Source: Crotophaga sulcirostris
Lineage: Eukaryota; Chordata; Aves; Cuculiformes; Crotophagidae
DNA length: 64,000 nt
Assembly: GCA_013397455.1 (NCBI GenBank)
Contig: VYZB01000123.1
Location: 1,454,758 to 1,518,757 of the forward strand
Reading direction: 5' to 3'
Shown: positions 26,601-37,810 of the stretch, in pieces
Layout: every line of letters starts with the position of its first letter
Numbering within the stretch: position 1 is the stretch's first letter
Notes under the pieces: model-generated
Database searches by the model: none
Told to the model about the DNA's origin: nothing
What the model saw: the letters and a program-made list of their open reading frames with translations, nothing else
Position numbers and translations under genes: made by a program

Positions 26601-27342
26601 GCCTTGAATGGCAGTGCAGACATAACAAACTTCACTTTCTCCCTGGAAAATCCACCTGCTTGACAAGTGGAGGACCTGGAAACAGAATTGTGCATGGATA
26701 TATTTATTTCAATAATCAACCTAAACCAATGCGAAAATGGTAAAAAACTTTAGAAACTCATTGAATCTACTTCAGTTGTATAATTTGGGTATTAATATAT
26801 ATCCAAATATGTATTATATCCTTAACCATTTATTTTGGCTTTCGGAAATTGTCCCTTTAAGAAGAGAATAGGGAGCCTGGTAATAGTTTGTCTGCAAAGG
26901 ACTTATATTAGCAGATGGCAGGCTTTTTTTAAGTGTTTCCCAGACCTCTAAATGAATAAAAACACAGAGTTCTGTTTACTTCACCCATCTTTCAGTGGAA
27001 CTACTCCATTTTAAGATGTATCAATATAGTATGGAATAATCTTCCTGGAGCTGTAGAAATTGCCCTACTTTGGAATCCTAAAGCCATGTTATGGTATGAC
27101 TAATGACAGTTTTCTAATTGTTTATAATAGATCATGTACTTATGTAGGAATTACTTCAAATGTAACACCTCATCATGTGGTCTCCCCAGGATGCTGCTTA
27201 AAGACTTCAGTCATTCTTGCATCACAATTATTTTTTTTTTAACCAAATACTTTTGGTGAGGAATATTAGCACAGCAGGGGAGGTGGCTGCCTGCTGCTTT
27301 TTCACCAGGGCTGAATTTTAGGCAGGTCAGAATATTTTTTTT
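20641..27342. other. AT-rich non-coding DNA
   Basis: I see no gene, transposon or RNA gene. Minor items are a 10-bp tandem duplication at 21986-22008 (AATGGTACAT twice) and an 11-bp one at 24554-24575 (CAGAAAGAACT then CAGAAAGAACC). Open frames are short (103 codons at most) and carry no recognisable domain. Confidence 0.7.
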
Positions 27343-27440
27343 TGCAGTAATTTTAATTTTGTGTGATTTTAATTTTGCGTAATTTTAATTTCGCAGTACT
27401 TTTAATTTTGCAGCAATTTTAATTTTGCGCGATTTTTCTT
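27343..27440. repeat. Degenerate AT-rich minisatellite, 15-18-bp unit
   Basis: Six imperfect units share the core ATTTTAATTTT joined by a short G/C-containing linker (GCAGTA, GTGTG, GCGTA, GCAGTAC, GCAGCA, GCGCG). Unit length varies from about 15 to 18 bp. The linkers contain CpG in several units while the core is pure A/T. The array ends at a TTTGCAGCTGCA palindrome-like sequence. No known satellite is recognised. Confidence 0.88.
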
Positions 27441-30400
27441 TGCAGCTGCATATACCTTGGGTGCAATTATTATCTCTTGGATGAAGAGATCTCTCATATG
27501 TGGGTGCAATTGTACAACTACATAGCAAAGTAATCTTAATTACAGCTGTGCACATGTACAGGAGGAAAAGGGTTCCCAGCTGACCTTTCAAAAAAAATGC
27601 CTTCCACTTTCATTCCAATATTGAACTCACCTCTACTGGAACCAAGTTCCACAAAAAATTACCTGTGATGAATTTTGATTTAAGGGCATTATCACAATTG
27701 TGGGGCTAGAGGATTTTTTTCAGGAAACATATAAGTCTGTGATTCCACAGATCCCTAAATTATCTGAAAAAGTAGGAATCTTAGGGTACTTTCCAGTCTG
27801 GTAGCCAAGATGTTGTTTCCTCGGAGTCTCAAGCCATTAACAGACACTTTTTTCAGCCTCAGGATAGAGGAGAGATGGAGAGGAGCATTTTCATAGGATT
27901 CAGTTTTAAATGTACCTGGATATGATACTGAAAGTTTTTTTACTGTGATGGAAATATACACCCTTTTGTGAATATCATAAGCCAAAGGGATTGATTCTTT
28001 CCATTTTTTGATCTTTTCTTTTAACTGAATATTGAATTCCTTGAGTTGCTAGCACCTGAGCCTAGGATGACTGTAATGACTCTGTAATGTAACCTTCTCT
28101 GAATAACTTAAATATGATCTCATTTTTCACTTATTCTCTAATGTTGTTTTGACAGGTCACCATCAGGGCTGCCTAACACACCTGATGATAAGATGATGAT
28201 TCACTTGCTAATTATTTAGCCAAATATTAATCATTTGTACTGAAATTTTATATTCCAGATGCCTATTTGAGGACATTTCTTGTTGTATTTTTCAGTTCAG
28301 TTGAAACGGACTATTCCTTTCTAACAATGTGGTAAAAAAGGTCTTAACTTATGATGTTATGAAAATATGGTTTGGGAAATATAATGAGTTGGAGCAATTT
28401 ACATTTCACAGGCAGCATGTAGAAATTTCGTGTTGCTCTTAGCATTATTCTTAAAAAAATCTGAGATTTTATGAGGTGAGGTATCCTGGCTTATGGAACC
28501 AGTGAGTTTAGGAAAATGGGACGGTAGCCCAATGTGTTCTGTGAGTGAAGGATCTTGGAGCATTTCCACACTGATGGATTTCTGCTGAGTCACCGGGAGT
28601 GAAAGAATGCTCCACCTATGCCATGAGCTGTTTTGCCTTGTTTAGGTAGCAACAGACTCTTCTCTTTGGAGTAGATGAATTGTGCTAATTTTTGCTTAAT
28701 GCATGTTGACAATATGGCTAGAGACTTCCCTAATGCCCACGGGTGTCAGTGGAAATGCTTAGAGCAAGTGGGGCATGTACAGTGGGCATGTATCACTCCT
28801 AGGTTTAAAGATGTTAATAGTATTATATTGATAATGTAATATGTGCTATTACAAATGAGATAAAAAAAATGACTTTTCAGAAAGTGCAAAAATCCCACCG
28901 CCTTAAGCTGTAAATTTATTTCAATTTGAAAGCAATATATGAATTTTCTAATGTTAATTAAAGAATAGGTATTAGCAGATTTTAACATTCCTAGCATGCT
29001 TTGAGGATTGATTAATAACGGTAATACTTAACTGGCACAATGGAATAATTTTCAACATCATTACCTTGTCCCTTGAACAAGTCAAGCTTGAACCCTCGGG
29101 ATTTGGCAACACTTTGTAAAACAAACATTTCCAAACACATCTGACTTTCTGAAGGACAAAACTTTCATAATAACTCATGCATTTGAATGTACTAAATTGG
29201 GAAGGGATGCAAACCAAAAAGAGTGATTTGAGGAGATCAGAAATAGAAGAAATGTTTGAAGGAGTTTACAAATTGTTCTTCAGCCTGGGAAAATAACATA
29301 GAAAATGAATTTAAGCCTAGATATATGATGGCAAGTTTGATATGGCAGCACTGCAGTCATAGCAGCTAGCACATTAGATACTAGGTAAAGTCACTACAGC
29401 TATTGATGAAGTTACTTACTTATCAGATTTTTACATGGATGAAGTAATGAGAAAATAAGAATATAATGTACGTAATATACGTTATAACATATTATAAATA
29501 ATAACACATGTTACATGTACAAGAAAACATATAAAAACAGAGATTCAGAGGGAGTTGCAAGGCAACTAAGTGACAGCCTACATGGTTTGGTTGAGCTGTC
29601 TGCTATTAGGTACTTACCTGCCTTGTAAGTCCTGCCTGTACTCTCTGTGTACCTACCTAAGCCCTGATGTGTCTGTCTAGTGTCTTATTTAAGCCCACAT
29701 ATGGTTTGGGTAGGTTTAGTGAATTAGTCTTCTATAACAGATTTCCTGCCACCTTATGGGTATTAAAGCTGACCCATCTGTGTATCATAAAGTTCTCTTG
29801 TTTTCAATAATTACAGTAAGCCTATTACACCTCTTGTTGTAGAAACTACATTTGGGACTTGGCCAAGTTATCCTAAAAATCACCCATCCCTGACAATTAA
29901 AACGGATGGCACAACAATGGCAAACTGGAGTAAAATGAAATGGCCCTTGAGGCATCACCCAGCAGTCTGCTAACTGGGCAGTCTCGAGAGCAGGAAGACT
30001 GAAAAACAGCTTGGTGTCTTTCTGAAGCTATTTTCATGCTGCTGATTTATAGATCTGTTATTTTGTTTAGAGGATGAGAAAGAACAGCAAAGTAAACATG
30101 ATGGAGAGACCATCCACTTAAGACTAAGGTCAGTTACTCAAGGGAATAAATGTGTGTAATTGTACACCTGATAACTAACAGCATAAATAGACTGTTGATT
30201 TATATCATGAGTCTTAAACTGCAGCCCTTTTATTCAAACAATTACAATAATAAGAGGTTGATTATTTGTATTTGTTCCAAGTACTTGTGATGATCATCTT
30301 TGCAAAGATGCAGGAGAAAAATAGACTCGTGTTCCCTTTGGCAGATATCTTTTCTCATTAGATGGTAACTGGCATTGTGGATAAACCTTTTATAGGTTAG

Positions 30401-32760
30401 GGCAGACAAACACTTTAATTATACCTGGGAAGATTTTAATTCCCAAATGTCTAGATCAGAGAATCTTCTGGCATCTCAAGTCATTGAATAAAAAGCATCT
30501 ATCTGTCTTGCTTGCTCAATGACTTCATTAGCAGTGATGTTTTGCTGCTCTTCTCTATTCTTAGCATAACTACAATAATTAAGAGGCAATTCTTAAAATT
30601 CTGTGTTGGAACTCAGGTTGATTCAGAGTTTGCTGAACTCAGGAAATTGATGTCTATCAGGCAATTTGGAGGCCCAGTACCCATGTTCCAGGCCAAAATT
30701 GTCACTACTAAATGGTATCGGCATTCCCAAGCAGTGCAATTCTAATCCTGGAAGTGTCTCCTCCTTCAGCAGGCAGGGTTATTCTTTGGGTGCATGTCTT
30801 TGTTTTTCTGGGGTGTTTGAGGGGCTGAGGACTTGGCAGGGGGATGTTGGCAGGGAATAGGTACTGCATGAAAGTAAAGCAGTTTTCAAAACTCAGTGCA
30901 GTCAGACTTTTTTCACCTTCCAGAGGAGGTGCATCTTTTTTTTCCTTCAATCAGACAATTTCATATCTTTTGGCTGCCTCTAAGTCTAAATCAAGCTTCA
31001 AATCTGAAAATTCTCATGCATTTGAGTAACCTTATAGATATACTACACAAGAACATTAAAAGGTCACTTAAGATTGTTTGCAGATAATCATACTTTGTTT
31101 ATCATTAAAACTTGCCTGTATTAATTTTCTATTTCTGTTTCACTGTAAGTTCCTGTTATCCTTTGCTGATAAATACAGGCATACATTTCACTGTTCTCTA
31201 ATTTTCCTGTTATGCTGCTGACCAATCTGCCTGAATTTTGTGTACTGTTTGCTGCATATTCCTCTTTTCTGTTTTTTGCTAATGTGGATTGTAATTCCAA
31301 GATATATACCTAAAAGTCTCATCCTGGATTTTTGCCTTTATCTGCAGAACTGAGGAACTTTCTAGTAGTAATTAGCTAAGCCCATAACACAATAACAAGA
31401 CCTACTTAAGTTTCATAATATGATTCAGCTTTATCAAAAAACTACCGTGACCTCAATAAACTCACTGTACCAAAACTTTTAAAAATATATATAAAGGAAA
31501 TAAGTTTTCTGTATTCAGCTAATTCTCTGAATTCTGAAAAAGTAGCTAAAAAATCTGAATTTCAGGGTATTGTTTCATTGTGTAAAAAAAAAATCATCAA
31601 TGGATGTGGAAGTATCTACAGAGTGTAATCCAAAAGTATCTTAAGAATACATCATGCAGTGGGGAATTGTGCTGTAACATTGTTTGAGGGCTGTTTTTTT
31701 CAAGACAGAAAAAAATGTTCTGCTTTTCACGGCAGGAATGTTTCACCTGGGAAAGACGAGAAATATTCTGCTCTTCCAAACAGAAGTAGTGCTGTTACCT
31801 GAGGAGTTATATTCTGACCTTTTGAAGTGTCTCCAGTCTCACATGTAAAGTCCTTCTCAGAACACAGGAACATTACTTACACTCTATCAGTTAAATGAGT
31901 TAGTGGTTTGAATGTGTATAGCTTTGTGAATTACTGAATTGCTGTTAGTAAAATGTAAGTTTGAACTATATTTTTCAAAGGGTTCTAATTTAATATTAAC
32001 CGTTGTAAGATTTGTAAGATTTAACCATGTATTTGCAAATTAGAGAAGGAAATGGGTAAACAACATAGTTTTAACCCTCTGTTAACTCAAGTACAAAATT
32101 ACATCTGTGAAAATGTAAGCCATGTTGAGTCCTGTTCATGCACTTTGAAAATCAAGAGCCTTTTATATCCCATTGTTAACCATATGTTTTATATGTTCAT
32201 CAGATACATATTCTAATACAAGCAAGAGGTCATAATTTCTGAAGAGACTGTGGATGTTATTTTAATAACAGATTAGTATATTAATATGTGTTAATAGTCT
32301 GTCCCTTGCTTCAGCAGATTGTGCTCAGTTATAAAGATAAAATAGATTTCCAGGGGTCTCCTTGAACTCATTTTGGCATCAGCTGCATCACTTTCCACCT
32401 TGCCAATGATACTTTACCTTTCTAGGTGTGAGAGCATCCCCTCCTTCATTAAAGCATTGGATTATGCCTGATGATGAAGGACTGAGGTTAGCTCCAGAGT
32501 GATGCTAGCTACAGGGTGAACATGAACAGCTTTATTAAAAATTCTGAAGTAGCTGCTAATGACCTCCACCCCCTAAGGAAATGGAATTATTTGCATGCTT
32601 TGTACTTTTTCCCTATGTTCCCTTAACATAAGAGTAAAAGACCTTGTGATTTCTCAGTTTCAGAAGCATTACTGAACGAACCTTCATACCCAACTGACAC
32701 GTGTGGCTTTGGCAAAGCTCACCGTATTTCTCGCTTACCCCGTTCATCCTTCATGAAGAA

Positions 32761-32776
32761 CCTGGCACGTGCCAGG
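32761..32776. promoter_or_regulatory. Perfect 16-bp palindrome centred on CACGTG
   Basis: CCTGGCACGTGCCAGG is identical to its own reverse complement and carries the E-box core CACGTG at 32766-32771. A second CACGTG lies 68 bp upstream (32698), and an octamer ATTTGCAT lies further upstream (32589). The surroundings are slightly more GC-rich than the window as a whole. It could bind a bHLH-zip dimer, but there is no direct evidence for activity. Confidence 0.35.
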
Positions 32777-34747
32777 AGCACTGCAGGGTGGAGGCAGGTC
32801 AAAGAGATGAAGTACAGTAGTGCAGGCTGCTAGGTCTGCCTGCTAAAATTCCTACCCAGAGCACAAAGAGGAGAAGTAGGGTTGCAGTCTGCAGCCTGTG
32901 AATGGGAGACCGTTAAGCTAACACTTTGTAAGTCGCTGAAGATGGAAAACATCTGTCTCTCTCATTCCTTCTGAGGGTCGTCTCCTGGGACCTGAGAGTG
33001 ATTCCTAAGCCCATACTTACCCTGCTGAAGAAGTATTTGGGGGAAAAAAAAAAAAAAAAGGAACATGTTGCTCGGTCTCCAGAGAGCAAAATCCACAAAA
33101 GGATGTCTGCTATGTAATTCACTGACACACTAGATTTGGTTTCAGGGAAGCTAAACATTGACAAAGAAGAATGAGAGAGTGAGAACTGGGGCTGTTTTCC
33201 CTGTATTTTATACCCAGGCAACATATTTATAACCTTAAAACAGTGGTGGATTAATAGGATATGGACCACAAAAGTGTTGCTTACTATTCTTGTGGGTTAC
33301 CTTAGAGGAAGAATTTTGGTTCTGTAATCGAAGTACCAGTTATAATCAAAGTCAGCACCAAATTGAGAACTCTATTCAGATTTCTATTCGTGCCACAGGT
33401 TTTTTCAACAATAAGAAAAAACTTATCTTCTGAAGAAGGCTTTGAGGTGAAGTCAGCAGAGTCAATTTATTTCAGCCATGTGAGAACCATGAAGTTAATC
33501 TCAGTATCTGATTTTAGAAGCAATTCTCTTCCACGCTCTTCATAGTGTTTTATATAATGAAATATTTAGATAGAAATGCCCAGGCAGACTATGCATGCTC
33601 TATTTGGAGTAATATTATCAATTATTATTTCTTTCTTGAAACTATTAGACAATGGATAAAACAGAAATGTGCCACGTTCTGCTTTGAAATCAGAAGCTTT
33701 CTTAGTAGTGAAAAAAGGCTTTCAAAGACCTCATTTAAAGGGGCCTTAAGGGTCTTAAAAGGGCCCCACTTCTGAACCAACATTCTTTGTGAGATGAATA
33801 AAAATAGTTGAACATTCATTTTAGAATAGCTGTAATTCAGTTTGAGCTTCAGAGTTGTTACTTCATACCATTTTAGGCTGCCCGGATGTCTCACTCGCAA
33901 TTAATAATGTGTACAATACTATCAACGCAGAAGAATGGATTTACAGCAAAAAGCTTGAGCTGAAAATCATTTTTTCTCAAAAATAATGATAATTGTTGAT
34001 TATTGATGTTTTCTTTAGGGAGGAAAAAAATAGTCAGAGGGTATGTACATTCAAGGTAGAGTTGTTTGTTACTTGTCTCATACCAGTGCATTCCATGAGT
34101 ACATTAAGAAGCTGGAGTATAGAAATGCAGATGTGCTGTGGAGATCTGAGGATAATTTTGCCCTGAGCTTGCTGCATCCTTCAAATCTCTTATTTATGCA
34201 GTTAATACAGTTCAACATTATTAAGTGATGCTGTTGACCTGAGTGCTGCCAAGGGCTGTAACCAGGCTGAGAGAGCTGGTATAAGTATGGGAAGCATGCC
34301 TTAAGCCTGTGCCTTCACAATTCCTATGAATTTTCAATATGCTAAGTGCAGTACAATTTATTTGTTCACAGATCACGGCAAAGCATTGGAATCTACAGCT
34401 GTTTACATCCTTTGTTTGAAATAAGAAAACACAGAGAAAACAGACAACTAGCATTTTAACAGAAATGCACAGAAGAACAGTCACATACAATCAAAGTCAC
34501 CAGGGTTTTTACTTCTCACTCACTATTATATCACTCCCGCTTCACGGCGGCGTTTGCTGCTTTCAGCATGTAAATGCAGTTGCTGGAGCAGAGCCCTGCA
34601 TTTCACATTGCAAAACTCATTTGCAAGATTGGGTCAGGCAAAGAGAGGGTGTTCCTCACCTCTCTGTCTCATTTTTTTTGTTATAATATGTAGAGTGATT
34701 GTACTTTCCTGCTTTGTAGACTATTATTAAATCCCTGAATAAAAGTC

Positions 34748-34772
34748 GGGGGCGGAGGAAGGGGAGGACGGG
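34748..34772 (+). promoter_or_regulatory. G-rich stretch with GC box
   Basis: GGGGGCGGAGG matches the SP/KLF-type GC-box core, and further G runs follow (GGGG, GG, GGG). The site is isolated in AT-rich DNA with no CpG island around it, so promoter function is doubtful. The G runs are too short and uneven for a classic four-tract, three-tier quadruplex. Confidence 0.2.
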
Positions 34773-34888
34773 ACACTACGAATATTCTGCTTATCTTTTC
34801 ATCACTGTGTTTTTCCATTCTTGCCACGATGTGGAGTATGTTCTCAAATACTTAGAAATTTCAACATAATTTTAGAATTCTGCCTCTC

Positions 34889-35341
34889 ATGAGGAGTTCT
34901 ATGGGATTCTTAGGTATCTCCTCATCTTTAAAAGAGTTTAACAGGAAGAAGCAACTGAACCCAATCTATTGTGTCCAGAGGAGAATAACGAGGATGGTGA
35001 AGGGTTTGGAGCACAAGCCCTGTGAGGAGCAACTGAGGGAGCTGAGGTTGTTTAGCCTGAAAAAGAGGAGACTCAGGGGTGACTTTATTGCTCTCTACAA
35101 CTGCCTAAAAGGAGGTTGTAGTCAGGTAGGGGTTGGTCTGTTCTGCCAGGTGACCAGTGACAGAACTGGAGGACATGGACTCAAACCTGGTCAGGGGAGG
35201 TTTAGGCTTGATATTAGGAAGAAATTCTTCCCTGCAGGGGTGATTGGCCATGGGAATGTGCTGCCCAGGGAGGTGGTGGAGTCGCCGACCCTGGAGGTGT
35301 TTAAGAGGAGATTGGCTGAGGCACTCAGTGCCAGGGTTTAG
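34889..35341 (+). pseudogene. CR1 ORF2 C-terminal fragment, open but truncated
   Basis: The 150-codon open frame starts upstream of the CR1 similarity with an ATG in unrelated flanking DNA. From about codon 28 it encodes the C-terminal end of the CR1 endonuclease/reverse transcriptase polyprotein. Recognisable blocks are [38 protein letters not shown], and [19 protein letters not shown], and the frame ends at the native stop. The catalytic endonuclease and reverse transcriptase domains lie upstream in a full element and are absent. The open frame shows that this copy has gained no stop or frameshift in its last 120 codons or so, but it cannot make an active enzyme. Confidence 0.9.
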
Positions 35342-35437
35342 ATGCTGGGTTGGTGTTGGTGTTGGGTTATAGGTTGGACTTGATGATCTCAGAGGTCCTT
35401 TCCAACCTTGTGATACTGTGATACTGTGATACTGTGG
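34968..35437 (+). mobile_element. CR1 LINE, 5'-truncated, longest single copy
   Basis: This copy covers the end of CR1 ORF2 and the full 3' UTR. It runs from GTGTCCAGAGGAGAATAACG through the [24 protein letters not shown] region, the conserved CCCAGGGAGGTGGTGGAGTC, and GGTCCTTTCCAACC, and ends in three GATACTGTG units. It has the same orientation and the same unusual tail as the copies at 2731 and 50231. The start is set where recognisable CR1 similarity begins. It is truncated at the 5' end like most CR1 insertions. Confidence 0.95.
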
Positions 35438-36435
35438 AGCCGGTATTCCAGGGCAAGAACTAGTAATCCTCATTTAACAGTTAAACTCTGATTTTCCTTG
35501 ATCAGTTTCTGACCTTTATTCCCCAAAGAAATTATTTTGGCTTTGGGTGCTACATTAAGCAGTAATAGAATACTGCACAAAGTTGGTGTTTCCAATAGTT
35601 CTTCACGTTTGCCAAATCTCTATGTAATTATATCAGCATTTTTCTGGAAATATAATCTTGCCCATCTATAGCTGTTCAGATATTCTTTTCATTTTTCTCC
35701 ACTCATTATTGTTAGTGAAAGAGAGAAAACACATAAAATAAGTTATTTTTTAATAAGGCGTATATAGTATGGCAAAATATTTCTACTGCTGGGATTAAAA
35801 AATGCTTGCATCCAGCAGAACACCAGATACATGGAGATACACTTTGAAGAACAACAACAGAAACAGAAGGAAGAGAGGAGTAACTAAGCTCTTGACAACT
35901 GCAGAAATTTCTGCTGACAATAGAGAGATTAAAATACTTTCGAGATAAATCTGACTATAATTCACAGAAGGTGAGGAATAGGTGAAGTAAGGAAAAACAA
36001 GGGAGGACTCTTTGCCTAGAGTTTTTGCCTTTGCTCACTAAAGTTTTACTTGTATCTGCATATGTTATGTACTAATTTATCTTTTATTTTCCATCACTTG
36101 CAATCAACCAGGTGATGTTCTGTTGATAAAAAGATATAACACTTCATGTCTGCTGGGAATCTGTCTCTTAAACACCAAAGTGACTGAGTAATGTTAAAAA
36201 ATAAATTGAGATAGCGCGTGATTCTTACAGCTATATCTTTTTAGTTTCCTTCTAAATGTCCTTCCCATTTACATTTGTTTCCTTTCCTTTGTTCTCCGTT
36301 AGTTTTCATTTGACTTCCCCAGTACGAGAGATCATGTGCTAAAAGCAAAAGCAACTTGTGGCAGTCTCTGTGTTGGTGATTTTGCTTTAATAAATAGGGT
36401 ACTACAGAGTGTAAATCACATAAGAAAAGCTCTAG

Positions 36436-36476
36436 ATGAGAGCTGTGACCAGCAACACTGTGCTCACAGCTCTCAT
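36436..36476. repeat. Perfect 13-bp inverted repeat with 15-nt loop
   Basis: ATGAGAGCTGTGA (36436-36448) is matched exactly by its reverse complement TCACAGCTCTCAT (36464-36476). In RNA the stem can be extended outward by a G-U and an A-U pair. The loop is 15 nt. It could be a local RNA hairpin, but with about 15 pairs it is shorter than the roughly 22 or more pairs of a standard animal microRNA precursor. Confidence 0.85.
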
Positions 36477-37770
36477 TTAAATCTGGCATCTGAGAGATGT
36501 CTAGAACGACTGCTGTTAAAAAGCGACACCTCCAGTAACAAAAGGAAATGAGTTGGTAGGCATATGCCCAGCTAACTTCAACATCATAAAAGGAATAATT
36601 ATAAATCATTATTCACTAAATAGAAGAAAAGTTAAGCTTGCCATAATACCTTTCATCTATCTGAATGTGTAGTATATAATGGATTCTGTGCTGAACGGAG
36701 CCTGAGAGATACCCCAGGAAGCAGAGCAATAGCTTATAAAACAACTATGAAATCAATCTGTAACCTGGGGGAGTTTGGATTTTTTTTCCCCATTATAATT
36801 GCATGTTACAGTAACACATACTATTCTAGAACGAGGCATACATTCAATTCACTTAATTTTAAATACTGTTTTTACAATCCTCCTCTGCTATTTTCTAATT
36901 ATTTCAGGTGAGACTATTAAAAAAATGAGAGAAACTCTTGGAAAAAGGTAAATAATTCAGTCTAGCCTAGCATGAATAACTAAGCTGCAAATGACTGTAA
37001 ACTGAGAATAAAAAAGATTTAGGAGAAATGTTTTTTTCTACTTGAAGTCAGGAAATAGAAAATGTAGTGGATGTTTCTGTTGTATTGTTATGCAGACTTT
37101 ACTTGGTATCAGGAATTATTGTGTTTGAATAGATGGAAATCCTGAGGATAATGTATTGTCTTCTGAATTATTGTCAGATCTGACCACAAAAGACAAAAAA
37201 AAGGATAGTGCAACCAGACTACAGTTCCTTCCAGTATTTCCTAGACTGGGGGCTGTGTACCTGGAGAGTCCCTGGGCAGCAGGCTGAAACAGATATTTAA
37301 AGCTGTGAAAAGTCGAAGGGATGCAAATTGCTTACACTAACTCGAAGGCTCAGACGTGCACTCACCATTTGAAGCCTGTCTGCTCAGTATGCTCCAGGCA
37401 ACTCTTCACGCCCTTCTCCTTCGTAAAATCCATTTTGAAATGCATCTGTAGGAAGCTGAGACCCTCCTCTTGGCACTGCCAAAGGAACATAGCAAAACTC
37501 CCCTGAAGAATTGTGTGACTTGTGTAGTTGTGTACATCGTCTTTCAAATTATCTGAAATATATTTTTCAGGATTTTCCTAATCAGAAAAGAAAGATTCCC
37601 TCTTATTTGTGTGTTTCTGGAGCCTTGCAGGTTGCTGGGTTTTTTTAAGTTTTAAATAAATTTATCTCAAAGAAGCTTATACTTAACAAATTAAGAAATT
37701 CGCACAAAATTAGCAAAGAATTAGTTGGAAGAACAGCATTTCCATTTTCATCTGATTCTTAGCAATGCCA

Positions 37771-37810
37771 GTGTCTCTTGGCCCATCTTTGTGTCTCTTG
37801 GCCCATTTTT
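37771..37810. repeat. 20-bp tandem duplication
   Basis: GTGTCTCTTGGCCCATCTTT (37771-37790) is followed directly by a copy with one difference (C to T at the 17th base) at 37791-37810. A duplication this similar suggests a fairly recent slippage event. Confidence 0.93.

Larger units (their letters stand above)
27441..34967. other. AT-rich non-coding DNA
   Basis: No gene is recognised. The block holds an octamer motif ATTTGCAT at 32589-32596, a CACGTG at 32698-32703, a perfect 16-bp palindrome at 32761-32776, a run of 16 A at 33044-33059, and a short G-rich stretch with a GC box at 34748-34758. The frame at 32913-33269 (118 codons, minus) crosses the A run and looks like chance. Confidence 0.65.

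Noticed and set aside
29459..29535. AT-rich stretch with short palindromes (TACGTA, TTATAA, ACATGT)
   Set aside because: Short palindromes are expected in such AT-rich sequence, and no longer inverted repeat joins them.
33044..33059. Run of 16 A as the tail of a processed pseudogene
   Set aside because: The sequence upstream of the run shows no coding similarity or spliced-gene features.
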